From contig CAMIHP010000002.1 of assembly GCA_946222005.1 (NCBI GenBank), positions 103,764 through 167,763 on the forward strand: a stretch of DNA of 64,000 nt, in the 5' to 3' direction. The notes beneath the pieces are model-generated. The model made no database searches, was not told the origin of the DNA, and worked only from the letters and a program-made list of their open reading frames with translations. Position 1 is the stretch's first letter, and each line of letters begins with the position of its first letter. The stretch is from an uncultured Candidatus Saccharibacteria bacterium (GTDB lineage: Bacteria > Patescibacteriota > Saccharimonadia > Saccharimonadales > Saccharimonadaceae). Below, one piece after another: positions 26,038 through 35,513 of this stretch. Position numbers and translations under genes: made by a program.

Positions 26038-27972
26038 ATGGGTAAAACTATCGGCATCGACCTCGGTACAACCAACAGTGCCTTTGCGTACTTGCTCGCG
26101 GGTAAGCCAGAGGTTATCGCCAATGCTGAAGGCAACCGCACCACACCATCAGTGGTAGCAATCAACAAAAAAGGTGAGCGCCTTGTGGGGCAGGTGGCGC
26201 AGCGCCAGCGCGTGACCAACCCGAAGAATACGATCTATGGCGTTAAGCGCTTGATTGGCCGCAAATTCACCGACAAAGAAGTCCAGAAAGATCTCGACAT
26301 CATGCCATATGAGATCGTCAAAAAGGGTAATGCCGTTGCCGTCAAGCTGGGCGATAAAGAATATACACCAGAAGAAGTAAGCGCCATGATTCTGAGCAAG
26401 ATCAAGGCTGATGCCGAGGCCTTCTTGGGCGAGAAGGTGACGAAGGCGGTTATTACCGTGCCGGCCTATTTCGACGATTCGCAGCGCCAAGCTACTAAGG
26501 ATGCGGGTAAGATTGCTGGCCTAGAAGTCGAGCGTATCATCAATGAGCCAACGGCGGCTGCTCTCGCCTATGGTCTCGATAAAGGCAAAGAAGAGAACAT
26601 CGTTGTCTTTGACCTTGGTGGTGGTACCTTTGATGTGTCGGTACTGGAGATCGCTGATGACTTCTTCCAAGTGAAGTCGACCAATGGTGATACCCACCTT
26701 GGTGGTGAGGACTTCGACAACGCCATCGTTAATTACTTCCTCGACGACTTCAAGGCCAAAGAAGGTATTGATCTGCGCAAAGACAACGCCGCCATGCAGC
26801 GCCTCAAGGACGAAGCCGAGAAGGCAAAGAAGGAGCTCTCGACTGTTACTGAGTATGATGTCAATATTCCATTTATCACAGCTGATGCTGATGGGCCAAA
26901 GCACTTTGAGATGAGCCTGACGCGCGCTAAGCTTGAGGACTTGGTGAAGGATCTACTCGACCGCCTCGATGGTCCAGTCGAGAAGGCGCTTAAAGATGCC
27001 AAGCTGAGCAAGTCTGACATCAACAACATCGTCATGGTTGGTGGTATGACCCGCATGCCAGCAGTGGTCGAGCGGGTGAAGAAACTGTTTGGCAAAGACC
27101 CAATGCAAGGCGTTAACCCAGACGAAGTGGTGGCTGTTGGTGCGGCCATTCAGGGTGGTGTGCTGGCTGGTGACGTCAAGAGCGTGCTGCTGCTAGATGT
27201 GACGCCGCTGTCCCTCGGCATTGAGACAATGGGCGGCGTGTCGACCAAACTAATTGAGCGCAATACCACTGTGCCAACCAGCAAGAGCGAAGTATTCTCA
27301 ACTGCAGCAGACAACCAGCCACAGGTGGAGATCCACGTCTTGCAGGGCGAGCGCGAGTTTGCCAATGACAACAAGAGCCTAGGCCGCTTCGTGCTTGACG
27401 GTATTGCACCAGCACCGCGTGGTGTGCCGCAGATTGAAGTGACCTTCAATATTGATGCCAATGGTATTCTCAGTGTTACCGCTAAGGATAAAGGCACAGG
27501 CAAAGAACAGTCGATCACCATCCAAAACTCTGGCAACATGAGCAAAGAAGACATCGAGAAGGCGCAGAAGGAAGCTGAGCTCCACGCCGACGAAGACAAG
27601 AAAAAGCGTGAAGTAATTGATGCCAAGAACCACCTCGAGAATGCCATCTACCGGGCAAAGAAAATGCCCGATGAGTTTAAGGACAAAATCTCGAGTGACG
27701 ACAAGAAGACGCTCGAAGATGCCATTGCCGAAGCTGAGAAGCACAAGAACGCAGAGGACAAAGACAAGCTTGAGGCTGCTACCAAGGCGCTGGACGACGT
27801 GACGATGTCTATTGGCGCCAAGCTCTATCAGCAGCAAGCTGAGGACAAAAAAGCCGAAGAAGAGGCTGATGCCAAGGCGAAAGAGACCAACAAGAAGCCT
27901 GGCAAAGACGAACCCGTCGAAGGCGAAGTTGTCGACGACAAAGCAGCGACAAGAAGTAGCATGACACTATAG
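26038..27972 (+). CDS. dnaK: Chaperone DnaK (Hsp70)
   Basis: DnaK binds unfolded protein in an ATP cycle. The 644-residue protein starts [18 protein letters not shown] and shows the phosphate loops [14 protein letters not shown] (about 191-204) and [10 protein letters not shown] (about 336-345). The substrate-binding domain contains [18 protein letters not shown], and the C-terminal lid helices end in an acidic tail [16 protein letters not shown] lies six bases before ATG 26038, and I chose this over an upstream in-frame alternative start. Two CIRCE elements control it. A terminator follows at 27987. The final residues ([10 protein letters not shown]) lack the usual EEVxxK-like end. Confidence 0.97.
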   Translation: MGKTIGIDLGTTNSAFAYLLAGKPEVIANAEGNRTTPSVVAINKKGERLVGQVAQRQRVTNPKNTIYGVKRLIGRKFTDKEVQKDLDIMPYEIVKKGNAVAVKLGDKEYTPEEVSAMILSKIKADAEAFLGEKVTKAVITVPAYFDDSQRQATKDAGKIAGLEVERIINEPTAAALAYGLDKGKEENIVVFDLGGGTFDVSVLEIADDFFQVKSTNGDTHLGGEDFDNAIVNYFLDDFKAKEGIDLRKDNAAMQRLKDEAEKAKKELSTVTEYDVNIPFITADADGPKHFEMSLTRAKLEDLVKDLLDRLDGPVEKALKDAKLSKSDINNIVMVGGMTRMPAVVERVKKLFGKDPMQGVNPDEVVAVGAAIQGGVLAGDVKSVLLLDVTPLSLGIETMGGVSTKLIERNTTVPTSKSEVFSTAADNQPQVEIHVLQGEREFANDNKSLGRFVLDGIAPAPRGVPQIEVTFNIDANGILSVTAKDKGTGKEQSITIQNSGNMSKEDIEKAQKEAELHADEDKKKREVIDAKNHLENAIYRAKKMPDEFKDKISSDDKKTLEDAIAEAEKHKNAEDKDKLEAATKALDDVTMSIGAKLYQQQAEDKKAEEEADAKAKETNKKPGKDEPVEGEVVDDKAATRSSMTL

Positions 27973-27986
27973 CTCAGCTGCATTGT

Positions 27987-28020
27987 AAATAGCCACCTGG
28001 AAAGGGTGGCTATTTGCTTC
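27987..28020 (+). terminator. Terminator after dnaK
   Basis: A perfect 11-bp stem, AAATAGCCACC (27987-27997) with GGTGGCTATTT (28005-28015), is closed by a 7-nt loop and followed by a pyrimidine-rich tail. Confidence 0.85.
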
Positions 28021-28130
28021 GTATGATAATCGACCAGGCGACGACGAACTCCTCAAACGCCTCAAGCAAATCTACAAAGAAAACAAAAAGCTCACCTAGT
28101 AAGAGCTTCTTGTTGCGCGCTGACCTTTTG

Positions 28131-28505
28131 TTATTTAATATCCACTAGCTCAATGTCGAACACAAGATCGCTATTAGGCGGGATGTTAGCGGCAGCGCGA
28201 ACGGAGCCGTAGGCCATGTCGCTTGGGATGATGAGCCGGCGCATGCCACCGACCTTCATGCCAGGCACGCCCTCTGTCCAGCCGCGGATGACTTGGTCGA
28301 GGCCGAAGGTGACGGGCTGGCCAAAGTCGTGGCTGCTCTGGAAGATGATGCCATTTTTACACAGTGCACCAGTATAATGTGCGGTGATGGTTGCGCCAGC
28401 TGGTACCTCGGCACCAGTGCCAGGGATGATGTCGATGATTTGCAGTGTGTCGACCTTGGCTATAGGTGTAAAGTCGGCGAGTTTGGTTCCTTCGTATTGT
28501 GTCAT
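28131..28505 (-). CDS. FKBP-type peptidyl-prolyl cis-trans isomerase
   Basis: A 124-residue FKBP domain that speeds proline isomerisation. Typical segments are seen: IIDIIPGTGAEVPAGATITAHYTG, FGLDQVIRGWTEGVPGMKVG (about residues 68-87) and RRLIIPSDMAYG, ending DLVFDIELVDIK. No signal peptide is present, so it acts in the cytosol. It overlaps the upstream nitrilase-like gene by four bases (28502-28505) and is translated with it. It runs convergently toward dnaK. Confidence 0.93.
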   Translation of the reverse strand: MTQYEGTKLADFTPIAKVDTLQIIDIIPGTGAEVPAGATITAHYTGALCKNGIIFQSSHDFGQPVTFGLDQVIRGWTEGVPGMKVGGMRRLIIPSDMAYGSVRAAANIPPNSDLVFDIELVDIK

Positions 28506-29296
28506 GGCTCTATTATACCATTATGCGTCTTCCGCCGCGCCACGCAGTTGAGCGGTGGGATGGCTGTGCTGGGTGGAGTGCGATCGACGACCATGACCTG
28601 CTGCAGCTGTGGATAGTGCGCGAAGAGATGGTCAAGCGTGCGCGTCATGGTGCTGGTGTAGCGTTTTTCATCTGGCGCTGCGGCATAGCGAGCTCCCTCC
28701 TCGAGCGGTGTCGCCCAGCAGCAACTGGCGTGGATGGCACGAGTGTCTTGGGGGAGTTTGGGGTATTGGGGGTATTGCATGCCATAACCCACTAGATCGG
28801 CACACACAGCAGATAATGTGCGAGTATACCGTTGCTGCAATGTGTTGCTTGCGGTGAATGTCCCCTGCTCGGCTGAGCTAAAAATCGTGCGTTTGCGCTC
28901 AAGTATGCGGCGCCTGCCATTTTGGATAATAACAAGTGAGTTGTAAATTCCATCCGGGTGGTACTCTGGTGTGCCTACCACAAGCTCCGCTGTGGGCATA
29001 GAGGTAGAGAGTTTCTGTAGCTCGGCGAGTCGGGCATCTACCATATCACGTTGGTTTGGGATTTCAGGCAGATCCACGCCTGCCGTCGTCATGAGTTCGG
29101 GGCTGACAAAGCGGTAGCGGTGAGTGGGGTTATTAACAGCTGCTTGACGTATCAGACTCATGTACTCGGGCCAGGTATTGGCAGATACACCAGCGGTTGG
29201 TGTACCTGATAGTTGCTCAGGGTAAAACACACCTGTTTGGCGGTACCACTGGATATCATAATGGCGGGCTTGTTCGCGTGGTCGTTTATGATACAT
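28502..29296 (-). CDS. Nitrilase/carbon-nitrogen hydrolase-like protein
   Basis: The 264-residue protein looks like a divergent member of the CN-hydrolase superfamily. After LVVGTPEYHPDGIYNSLVII comes RILERKRTIFSSAEQG (about residues 132-147, the Lys of the catalytic triad). AVCADLVG follows (about 163-170) with the nucleophile Cys, in the usual order and spacing. The first catalytic Glu is not obvious. The C-terminal part is shorter than in typical nitrilases and ends in a Pro/Arg-rich tail. It would cleave an amide or nitrile, or act as an amidase. The assignment is by pattern only, so moderate. Confidence 0.5.
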   Translation of the reverse strand: MYHKRPREQARHYDIQWYRQTGVFYPEQLSGTPTAGVSANTWPEYMSLIRQAAVNNPTHRYRFVSPELMTTAGVDLPEIPNQRDMVDARLAELQKLSTSMPTAELVVGTPEYHPDGIYNSLVIIQNGRRRILERKRTIFSSAEQGTFTASNTLQQRYTRTLSAVCADLVGYGMQYPQYPKLPQDTRAIHASCCWATPLEEGARYAAAPDEKRYTSTMTRTLDHLFAHYPQLQQVMVVDRTPPSTAIPPLNCVARRKTHNGIIEP

Positions 29297-29506
29297 GAAT
29301 ATATCATACGATATACCGATCTATAGAGCAAACATACGCAAAATATCCCAATAGTATAGAGGGTGGTTGGTGGGCGTTGATGAGTAAAACGAGGAACGTA
29401 GTAGCTCTGACGGGCTAGTTTTAAGTAGGTATATACTCGCAAATGACGAATTGTGATTACAGATTGATTCTAGGGAAGAGCTAGGCTCTACATGGAGGAG
29501 CGTTCT

Positions 29507-31057
29507 TTATTGATACCGCCACTGCGCCATATCACGGTTATAGACGTCGATGATCCGCGGTGTCAGTAGGGTCGAGATGCTGGCTCGGGGTAGGCTAGCG
29601 GGGCGCTGGCGCAGGGCGTAGTCGAGCAGTTTGGTATCGGTGTAGCTAAGCCCAGGCGGCAGCGGCTGGCTCAGCAGGCTGGCTTTATCCTTGGTCGACA
29701 GCACAAAGCCCCACTCGCCGAAGGAAGGCACATTAATGCTAAAGGGCGTGACATGTCGCTGAGGCTGGGCAGATGTGATAGTACTGGCTACCGTTGCGAA
29801 GGCGTGTGGCGAAAAGTACGACGATGTTGCTTGGGTGATCATCACACCAGTGGGGCTGAGAATACGCTCAGCCTGGCGGTAGAATTGCTGCGAGTAGAGC
29901 TTGGCCAGGCGGTCGTTCGATGGGTCGACCAGGTCGATCAGAATGGCGTCGTAGGCTTGGTCTGTCTTGAAGGCAAATAAAAACGCGTCCTCGTTGACGA
30001 CGCGCACCTTGGGGTTAGCAAGCGAGCGCTTGTTTTGCTCAGTCAGTAGGGGATTGGTGCGCGCCAGCTGCGTCATGGCTGGGTCGATATCCACCAGGGT
30101 GATGTGCTCTACGCTCGGGTACTTAAGGATCTCGCGCGCGAGCAGTCCGTCGCCACCGCCCATAATCAGCACGTTTTTGGGTCGCTCTACTGCCGTCATA
30201 GCCGCACCAGCCAGCGTTTCGTGGTAGCGGGCTTCGTCCAGGCTAGAAAACTGCAGATTGTTATTCAGATACAGGCGTAAATCCTGCTTGTACTTGGTGA
30301 GGACAATCTTTTGGTAAGCCGACTGCTGGTAGAGGATAACCGGGTCTTTATAGGCCTTGGTATCAATGCGATGCTCCAGCCAGCTGGCGCCAAAGAATAA
30401 CCCAAGCAGCAGAATGGTTGCTACCACACTAGCAGTTAGAAGCTTGCGCGAGGTCCTCAGCTGCAGTAGAATCAGCACCGCCACGGCGATGTTAAGCGTG
30501 GCGATCAAGTAGGTGCTGCGCATTAGGCCGAGGCTGGGTAGCAAGAAGAGCGGGAAGATCAGCGAAGCCACCAGTGCGCCAAAGTAATCAATTGCGAGCA
30601 CCTTACTGAGTAGTTCCACCGAAGACGGCCGGCCGTAGCGGGTAAACATCTTGACGAGTAGCGGGATCTCCAGACCGATCAGCACACCAATCACCAGGCT
30701 AATCAGCGCAAATACTGGCCAGTGCAGCTTGCTCAAGCTAAAGGCGCTGTAGAGCAGCAGCACCGAATTACCACCCACCAGCCCGAGCAGGATTTCATTA
30801 ACAGCGAAGCTTGTGGCCGGGTGCCAGCGAATATGCCGCACGAGCAGCGACCCCACCCCCATGCCAAAGAGGGTTATACCGGTTGCCAGGCTAAAACTCA
30901 GGATTGAATCACCCACTAGGTACGAGGCAGCCGTGCCCAGGATGAGCTCGTAGATGAGTCCGCCAATTGCCACGAGGAGCGCCGCCGCAAACAGCGCGAT
31001 ATTTTCCTTACTGGTGATGCGCTTAGTGCCCGGTGGCGTGACGCGAGTATGTGCCAT
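29507..31057 (-). CDS. Membrane-fused spermidine synthase-like aminopropyltransferase
   Basis: The 516-residue protein joins about seven membrane helices (residues 17-230) to a soluble spermidine synthase domain (about 245-480). The latter shows the SAM-type motif VLIMGGGDGLLAREILKYPS (about 290-309), DIDPAM, DARYHETLAG-type substrate loop (EARYHETLAGAAM) and DLVDPSNDRLAKLYS. It should move an aminopropyl group from decarboxylated SAM to an amine; the membrane part implies a membrane-located or exported acceptor. The start codon shares an operon with DUF4178 and speD, which supplies the donor. Confidence 0.88.
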   Translation of the reverse strand: MAHTRVTPPGTKRITSKENIALFAAALLVAIGGLIYELILGTAASYLVGDSILSFSLATGITLFGMGVGSLLVRHIRWHPATSFAVNEILLGLVGGNSVLLLYSAFSLSKLHWPVFALISLVIGVLIGLEIPLLVKMFTRYGRPSSVELLSKVLAIDYFGALVASLIFPLFLLPSLGLMRSTYLIATLNIAVAVLILLQLRTSRKLLTASVVATILLLGLFFGASWLEHRIDTKAYKDPVILYQQSAYQKIVLTKYKQDLRLYLNNNLQFSSLDEARYHETLAGAAMTAVERPKNVLIMGGGDGLLAREILKYPSVEHITLVDIDPAMTQLARTNPLLTEQNKRSLANPKVRVVNEDAFLFAFKTDQAYDAILIDLVDPSNDRLAKLYSQQFYRQAERILSPTGVMITQATSSYFSPHAFATVASTITSAQPQRHVTPFSINVPSFGEWGFVLSTKDKASLLSQPLPPGLSYTDTKLLDYALRQRPASLPRASISTLLTPRIIDVYNRDMAQWRYQ

Positions 31058-31084
31058 AGTGTCTGTGTGCCTTTCGCGCCCAGG

Positions 31085-31789
31085 TTATTTGCCTACACCG
31101 CCACTGCCGCCGCCATAGACGCTGCGCCCGTGGTAGGTGCCGGTGCCGTGCGAATCATCGTGGCTAAAGAACTCATCATAGATGGCAAACAGCAGTGCGC
31201 CAACAAAGCTGATGATCATCACCCAGCGCCAAAACAGCGGCCAGTTGCGCGGACGGATGAGCCGGCCAAATAGTTCCTTTTGCTGCGCATCGGACAAGGG
31301 TGTTTTGCGGTAAACGTCGTACTCACGCCGGTTGTATTTTTCTACCGTGTAGGTGGTGGTAGCACCGGTCTCGGTGTCGGTGTAGTGCAGGCTGGCATAG
31401 GCCATTGGCTCACCCTCGAAGACCTGGTAGGCATTCTTGCCGTGGATGGCCATAATGGTGCCTTCGCCGGCCTCGGCAACGGTGATAGTCTGTGCGGTGC
31501 CGTCCTCGAGCGTGATGCTAAACTCATTGCCAGCAGCCAGGTGCTCTGGCTCAAGCCGCTGGGCAAACCGCACCGGCTCGTAGAGCGACACAACCTTACT
31601 ATCGTGGTCGTACTCCACCCAGCTATCGTAATTTTCGAGGCCCGTCAGCTCCCATTCTTCCCAGTAGGAGGCTTGCTTGGTCTCGGGGTTGTCTTCTTTA
31701 AACAACAGGCAACCTACCGCGCGGAAGTTGGTTCGTTTGCCGCGCAGGACATCGTTGATTTTGAGGCGAGCTTTGGTGCGTTTGGTCAT
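31085..31789 (-). CDS. DUF4178 domain protein with C-terminal membrane anchor
   Basis: The 234-residue protein carries a DUF4178-type region (WEEWELTGLENYDSWVEYD at about residues 43-61, then beta-rich sequence to about 165). One membrane segment follows (about 189-207) and then a Gly/His-rich tail, HGTGTYHGRSVYGGGSGGVG. DUF4178 genes are often beside spermidine synthase and SpeD genes. The function is not known. It overlaps speD by four bases upstream and lies 27 bases before the speE-like gene, so all three form one operon. Confidence 0.75.
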   Translation of the reverse strand: MTKRTKARLKINDVLRGKRTNFRAVGCLLFKEDNPETKQASYWEEWELTGLENYDSWVEYDHDSKVVSLYEPVRFAQRLEPEHLAAGNEFSITLEDGTAQTITVAEAGEGTIMAIHGKNAYQVFEGEPMAYASLHYTDTETGATTTYTVEKYNRREYDVYRKTPLSDAQQKELFGRLIRPRNWPLFWRWVMIISFVGALLFAIYDEFFSHDDSHGTGTYHGRSVYGGGSGGVGK

Positions 31790-32133
31790 AAGATAGCGCT
31801 TTCGATCGTTATAGTATTGGTATAAAATGCGTCTGCAATGGCTTGCCGGAGAGTCTCAATTGTATCCTCGCTCAGTGGTCGGCATGTGGCAATACTGAGG
31901 TACGCTCCGCAGCTCTCGGGCCAGGTGTGGATGGTGGCGTGCGACTCAGCGAGCAGCAGCGACACACTCACGCCTTGCGGCGAGAACTGATGCGAGACAG
32001 ACTCGAGTGCGTGCAGGCCAGCTACCCTGGCAAGCATGCGCACCGTTTTCTCAGCATATGCGAGATCATTGAGCCGCATGGCATCCGCCTCGCGAATCGT
32101 AAAAATCAGTGCTTGCACCTGCTCCATTTGCAT
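31786..32133 (-). CDS. speD: S-adenosylmethionine decarboxylase SpeD-like proenzyme
   Basis: SpeD makes decarboxylated SAM, the aminopropyl donor for spermidine synthase. The 115-residue protein is the short bacterial class and holds the self-cleavage motif LAESHATIHTWPE (about residues 60-72). The Ser becomes the pyruvoyl group. The later Cys in LSIATCRP (about 81) fits the proton donor. A TATAAT box lies ten bases before the ATG. It is the first gene of the operon with DUF4178 and the membrane speE. Confidence 0.9.
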   Translation of the reverse strand: MQMEQVQALIFTIREADAMRLNDLAYAEKTVRMLARVAGLHALESVSHQFSPQGVSVSLLLAESHATIHTWPESCGAYLSIATCRPLSEDTIETLRQAIADAFYTNTITIESAIL

Positions 32134-32238
32134 CGTATACGCTATTATATCACTCTTGATGCGAGAGAGCGAACTAGCTATGCTTATACCAAAAAACCAG
32201 CCAGAGTGGCTGGCTGGTCTGCTGTAGCGCGCAAATAG

Positions 32239-32901
32239 TTATGGCTCGAGAGTGGGCCGTGACACACTTGCGCTTGGCTCGGGCGAGTTGACTGTCAGTG
32301 GTATAACAAAACCCTGGTATTGCGCGAGTATCACGATGTCGCCAGGCTGCAGTTCGTAGCGGGTGTCGCCATCAGTCAGGTAGAGCTCAGCAACGCGGGC
32401 CGATGCAGCATTAGTCACGCCATCTTGCTCGGGCTTAGTATGGAATGCATCTGCTTCGGTAAGTGCAGCGATGTGCCGGTCTACCACAGTGCCGATGCTG
32501 TCGCCAGCCTGAACTGCTAGAGTAGCAATACCATCTAGGTTGGCTGGTAGCCGAGGCTTTTTTGTGGTTTTGCCTGCCTCGTAGGCTTCGCGCTGGCTGA
32601 GGTAAGCGCTATAGGCATCGACTAGCCGGGTAGCTTGCTCTTCGGGGGTGGGTTGATGCTCAACGGCAGAAGAGTGCTGATCGTGGTTGTTTTTTGACCG
32701 CAAAGCGATGAACCCTGTCGCTAGTCCCAGGACTGCAGCGGCTCCAAGAAAACCTCGTCGTGAGACATCCTTGCCCTTTGAGTGTTGTGATTCAGGCTGC
32801 GCAGTAGGCTCTTCTACCAAGTGAGGGTACGTGCCATCACCATATTTTTTATAATTGGGTGTTGATTCTTGACCTCTGTTTATTCTCTGTTGTGTACTCA
32901 T
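32239..32901 (-). CDS. Membrane-anchored hypothetical protein with twin-arginine-like motif
   Basis: Starting at ATG 32901, the 220-residue protein has a polar N-terminus of about 44 residues, then VSRRGFLGAAAVLGLATG (about 46-63), a short hydrophobic segment preceded by a Tat-like SRRxFL motif. The rest (about 70-220) is extracytoplasmic, with a Pro-rich C-terminus (SPEPSASVSRP). I recognise no domain. The Tat motif is further from the N-terminus than usual, so an ordinary membrane anchor is equally likely. No Tat genes are in this window. An upstream in-frame ATG at 32973 would add 24 hydrophobic residues and is less likely. Confidence 0.6.
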   Translation of the reverse strand: MSTQQRINRGQESTPNYKKYGDGTYPHLVEEPTAQPESQHSKGKDVSRRGFLGAAAVLGLATGFIALRSKNNHDQHSSAVEHQPTPEEQATRLVDAYSAYLSQREAYEAGKTTKKPRLPANLDGIATLAVQAGDSIGTVVDRHIAALTEADAFHTKPEQDGVTNAASARVAELYLTDGDTRYELQPGDIVILAQYQGFVIPLTVNSPEPSASVSRPTLEP

Positions 32902-33327
32902 AGTCCATTCACTATACAACAGAGGTCGCAAAAAGGGAAGAGGAAAATAGCAAAATAACGCACAATATTGCATAATGTGCTCAAAAACAGGGGTAATAAC
33001 ATATAATACACAATATTATACATAATGATGCAATAATATATCTTATTACACATACCCAAGCGCCTTATCTTACTGTTTGGTAGCTCGCTTCACACGCTTT
33101 CTGATGTCAGTTCAGCTGCATAAAAATGAATGCTTTTCTAGAACATTCACTCGCTTAGTGCGAGGATGCAGCACTTATTATAGCGACGAATCATCATATC
33201 TCATCGAATAAAACGGCAGACATAAATGAGAGTATACCAGAGGTCATAAGCCAAAAATAGAACAAATACCATAAATTTGCCGTTTTTGAGGTATTTCTGC
33301 CGCGGATGCCATGCTACAATAGAGGGT
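32902..33327. other. AT-rich intergenic region with a near-repeat
   Basis: No gene is visible in about 425 bases. It holds the promoters of two divergent genes. An AT-rich motif is repeated: CACAATATTGCATAATG (32961-32977) and CACAATATTATACATAATG (33009-33027). The kinase-like gene has TACAAT at 33315-33320, seven bases before its ATG. The repeated motif may be a regulator site. Confidence 0.4.
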
Positions 33328-33936
33328 ATGAGATCTACTCGAACCATCCAAATTGTGAATATTACTGGGCGAGAACTCGCCGGCAAATCATCAACAATTC
33401 GTGAGCTAATGCCGCGGCTGGGTGCCGGGGTTGTTTTGTTTCGTCCGAGCGATGTCTTGCGCGAATATGCCGCGAGCCATCACATCACACTGCGCAAGCG
33501 GAGCGATTATTTGCGCGTGCTGCAGATCATGACGGAGTCTGCGCCGAGCTTACTGGCCGACCGGGCACTGGAGTTGCTTGAGCGGCCTGGTGTGGAGCTG
33601 GTGGTGCTCGATGGCCTGCGCGACTACCGCAGTGCCTGCCGCCTCAAGGAGCGACTGGGTGATCGCTACCGGACGGTGGTGCTCACAGCGCCAGATGAGC
33701 TGCGCTATGAGCGCTTTAAGGGCGTGGCCGAGGCGAGGCGGCGTGCTGGGCGTGATGCAGCAGTGATTCAGAGCTTCGAAGAATTTATGCGCGATGGCGA
33801 GGACGATATGGATAGCATGCAGCAGTTCCCAGCGGTGCTGGCCAGCCACGACTTAACGCCTGGTGGCCCGATTGATACGAGCACCTATCCATCGGCCGTT
33901 GCGGTGGCAGATGAGATCATCAGCTACTTGGTGTAG
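33328..33936 (+). CDS. P-loop nucleotide kinase-like protein
   Basis: A 202-residue P-loop NTPase. The Walker A motif GRELAGKSST is at about residues 12-21, with a strand (ELVVLDGLRDY, about 91-101) resembling the Walker B/nucleotide-binding core of dephospho-CoA kinase or adenylate kinase-like enzymes. RYERFKGVAEARRR (about 128-141) resembles the lid. ATG 33328 is seven bases after TACAAT, so the mRNA is nearly leaderless. The exact substrate cannot be assigned. Confidence 0.75.
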   Translation: MRSTRTIQIVNITGRELAGKSSTIRELMPRLGAGVVLFRPSDVLREYAASHHITLRKRSDYLRVLQIMTESAPSLLADRALELLERPGVELVVLDGLRDYRSACRLKERLGDRYRTVVLTAPDELRYERFKGVAEARRRAGRDAAVIQSFEEFMRDGEDDMDSMQQFPAVLASHDLTPGGPIDTSTYPSAVAVADEIISYLV

Positions 33937-34038
33937 AGTAACCCAGATCAGGCAGTGAATGCGGGTGGGCGATCATGTATCGACAAAACACAATAATACC
34001 ATCTGTACTCTCCAAGACGCTTATGTTATGATGAAGGC

Positions 34039-34515
34039 ATGAGTAAGCGAGGGTTTACGCTGGTTGAGATTCTGGTCGTGGTGGCAGTGTTGGCTATTTT
34101 GGTGTCGGCATCGGTCGTAGGATATGGTGCCTGGCGCCAGCGTGCAGCCCAGACGGAGCTCGTGAGCGATCTGCGGGCTGCTGCCGCGGCCATGACAGCC
34201 TACCGGACGTTTTATAATGGCTACCCAACGTCGCTACCAGCTGATTATCACAAGAGTGAGAATATTACGGCGACGCTCAAGTACGTCGCATCGGCAACCT
34301 ACTGCATAGAGGCAACGACGCGCACCACCCGAGGGCTTGTCTATCATATAAAGGGCTCAGAGAGCGAACCCAAAGAGGGTGGGTGTGATGCCTACCATGT
34401 GCAATCTGGCGAGAATGAATCGCGAGCGACCGATGGTGTGCTGCGCTACTGCCATGTGATCCGCGCCGTTGAGCCAACCCAACCGGCAGTGTGTGAGCCG
34501 GAGTTGCAGAGATAA
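34039..34515 (+). CDS. Type IV pilin-like prepilin
   Basis: A 158-residue protein with the prepilin signature KRGFTLVEILVVVAVLAILV at residues 3-22. The prepilin peptidase would cut after Gly, and the following Phe becomes methylated. Glu5 of the mature form is present (GFTLVE). The globular part has four Cys that could form two disulfides. TATGAT lies six bases before the ATG, giving a leaderless mRNA. It is not next to the main pilin operon at 55-57 kb and may be a minor pilin or competence pseudopilin. Confidence 0.9.
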   Translation: MSKRGFTLVEILVVVAVLAILVSASVVGYGAWRQRAAQTELVSDLRAAAAAMTAYRTFYNGYPTSLPADYHKSENITATLKYVASATYCIEATTRTTRGLVYHIKGSESEPKEGGCDAYHVQSGENESRATDGVLRYCHVIRAVEPTQPAVCEPELQR

Positions 34516-34798
34516 AATTTTAGCATCATAAAGATCTAAACCCAGATGTTACTCTCCGCGAGCCGTATACTCTGCCAGCTAAGATAGCAATGAATGGGGT
34601 GAGGCTAAGGTAGTACGGCCTCAAGCCTAGCCCTTTTTATACTAGCCGCATTTTCCTTGCTGCCTTATGGAATTTCGTTGTGGTAACCTGACTTGCAGCA
34701 CTAATGCTGAGAGATTGGTATTTGTAAGACGTCAATCCTGAGAATGGTTGAGGTGGGGAAGCAACGCAAGTTTCGAGGTGTAAGTATTGTAATATATA

Positions 34799-35407
34799 CT
34801 ACAGGTCGATCACCTCACCCCGGTCGATAGGCTTATGAACTGTGCGATGCCTGCGCATACGACGGCCCACCGTGCGGCGCAGCTCAATGGCATTGGTGAG
34901 GAGAATGATGCCATTAACCAGTGCATAACCACCAACGATTTGGACGAAAAGCTGGGCACTGCCGATAGGGAAGAGCCAGAGGATGAAACTCACGATCACA
35001 CCGATCACGCCAGACATGAGCCAGAGCGCTCGCGTACGACTCCCGGCAGGGAAGATGCGGCTGAGTATAAGGTCGATGAGGCTACGCAGCATCACTACCC
35101 AGCCAAGCACAAAGCTGAGTGTTGCCACACTGACCCGAGGGTTGGCAAACATCACCGCGCCAAGCAGAATAAGCAGCGCACCTGCCACCACGAGAAACGT
35201 CTTCGCTTGGCCATTCGCTACCTGCAACCCACGCACCAGCTGTGACAATCCCCAGACGATAATCAAAATTGCGAGAACTGTCATCAAAACAGTGAGCGTC
35301 ACTGCTGGCATTGCAAGCGAGACGCCACCAAAGATAATCAACGACAGGCTTATGATAATAATTACCCACCACGCACCAATAATATGTCTTTTGAGTTGTT
35401 CGATCAT
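34799..35407 (-). CDS. HdeD/DUF308 family membrane protein
   Basis: The 202-residue protein consists of six membrane helices in three pairs, the arrangement of the HdeD (DUF308) family linked to acid or stress tolerance. Conserved family sequences such as GVSLAMPAVTLTVLM and MFANPRVSVATLSFVLGW are visible. A basic C-terminal tail (RRTVGRRMRRHRTVHK) lies in the cytosol. The ATG has a strong AAGGAGG Shine-Dalgarno. The family role in this organism is unknown. Confidence 0.88.
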   Translation of the reverse strand: MIEQLKRHIIGAWWVIIIISLSLIIFGGVSLAMPAVTLTVLMTVLAILIIVWGLSQLVRGLQVANGQAKTFLVVAGALLILLGAVMFANPRVSVATLSFVLGWVVMLRSLIDLILSRIFPAGSRTRALWLMSGVIGVIVSFILWLFPIGSAQLFVQIVGGYALVNGIILLTNAIELRRTVGRRMRRHRTVHKPIDRGEVIDL

Positions 35408-35513
35408 ACATGCCTCCTTATCCTTCTAGTGTAGATGATGGCGGGGTAATCTGCAATTAATAGGTGAGGCTATGAACTATCCACCACTGTATAGATGGTA
35501 TAATGCTCGAGCA

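Noticed and set aside
27990..28101. Short frame reading GWLFASYDNRPGDDELLKRL after dnaK
   Set aside because: Looks protein-like but has no start codon and runs through the dnaK terminator. At best a gene remnant; too short to support.
29299..29316. ATATATCA half-site just upstream of the nitrilase-like gene
   Set aside because: Only one arm matches the murA/murB palindrome; the second arm has the wrong sequence and spacing. It is probably an AT-rich promoter.
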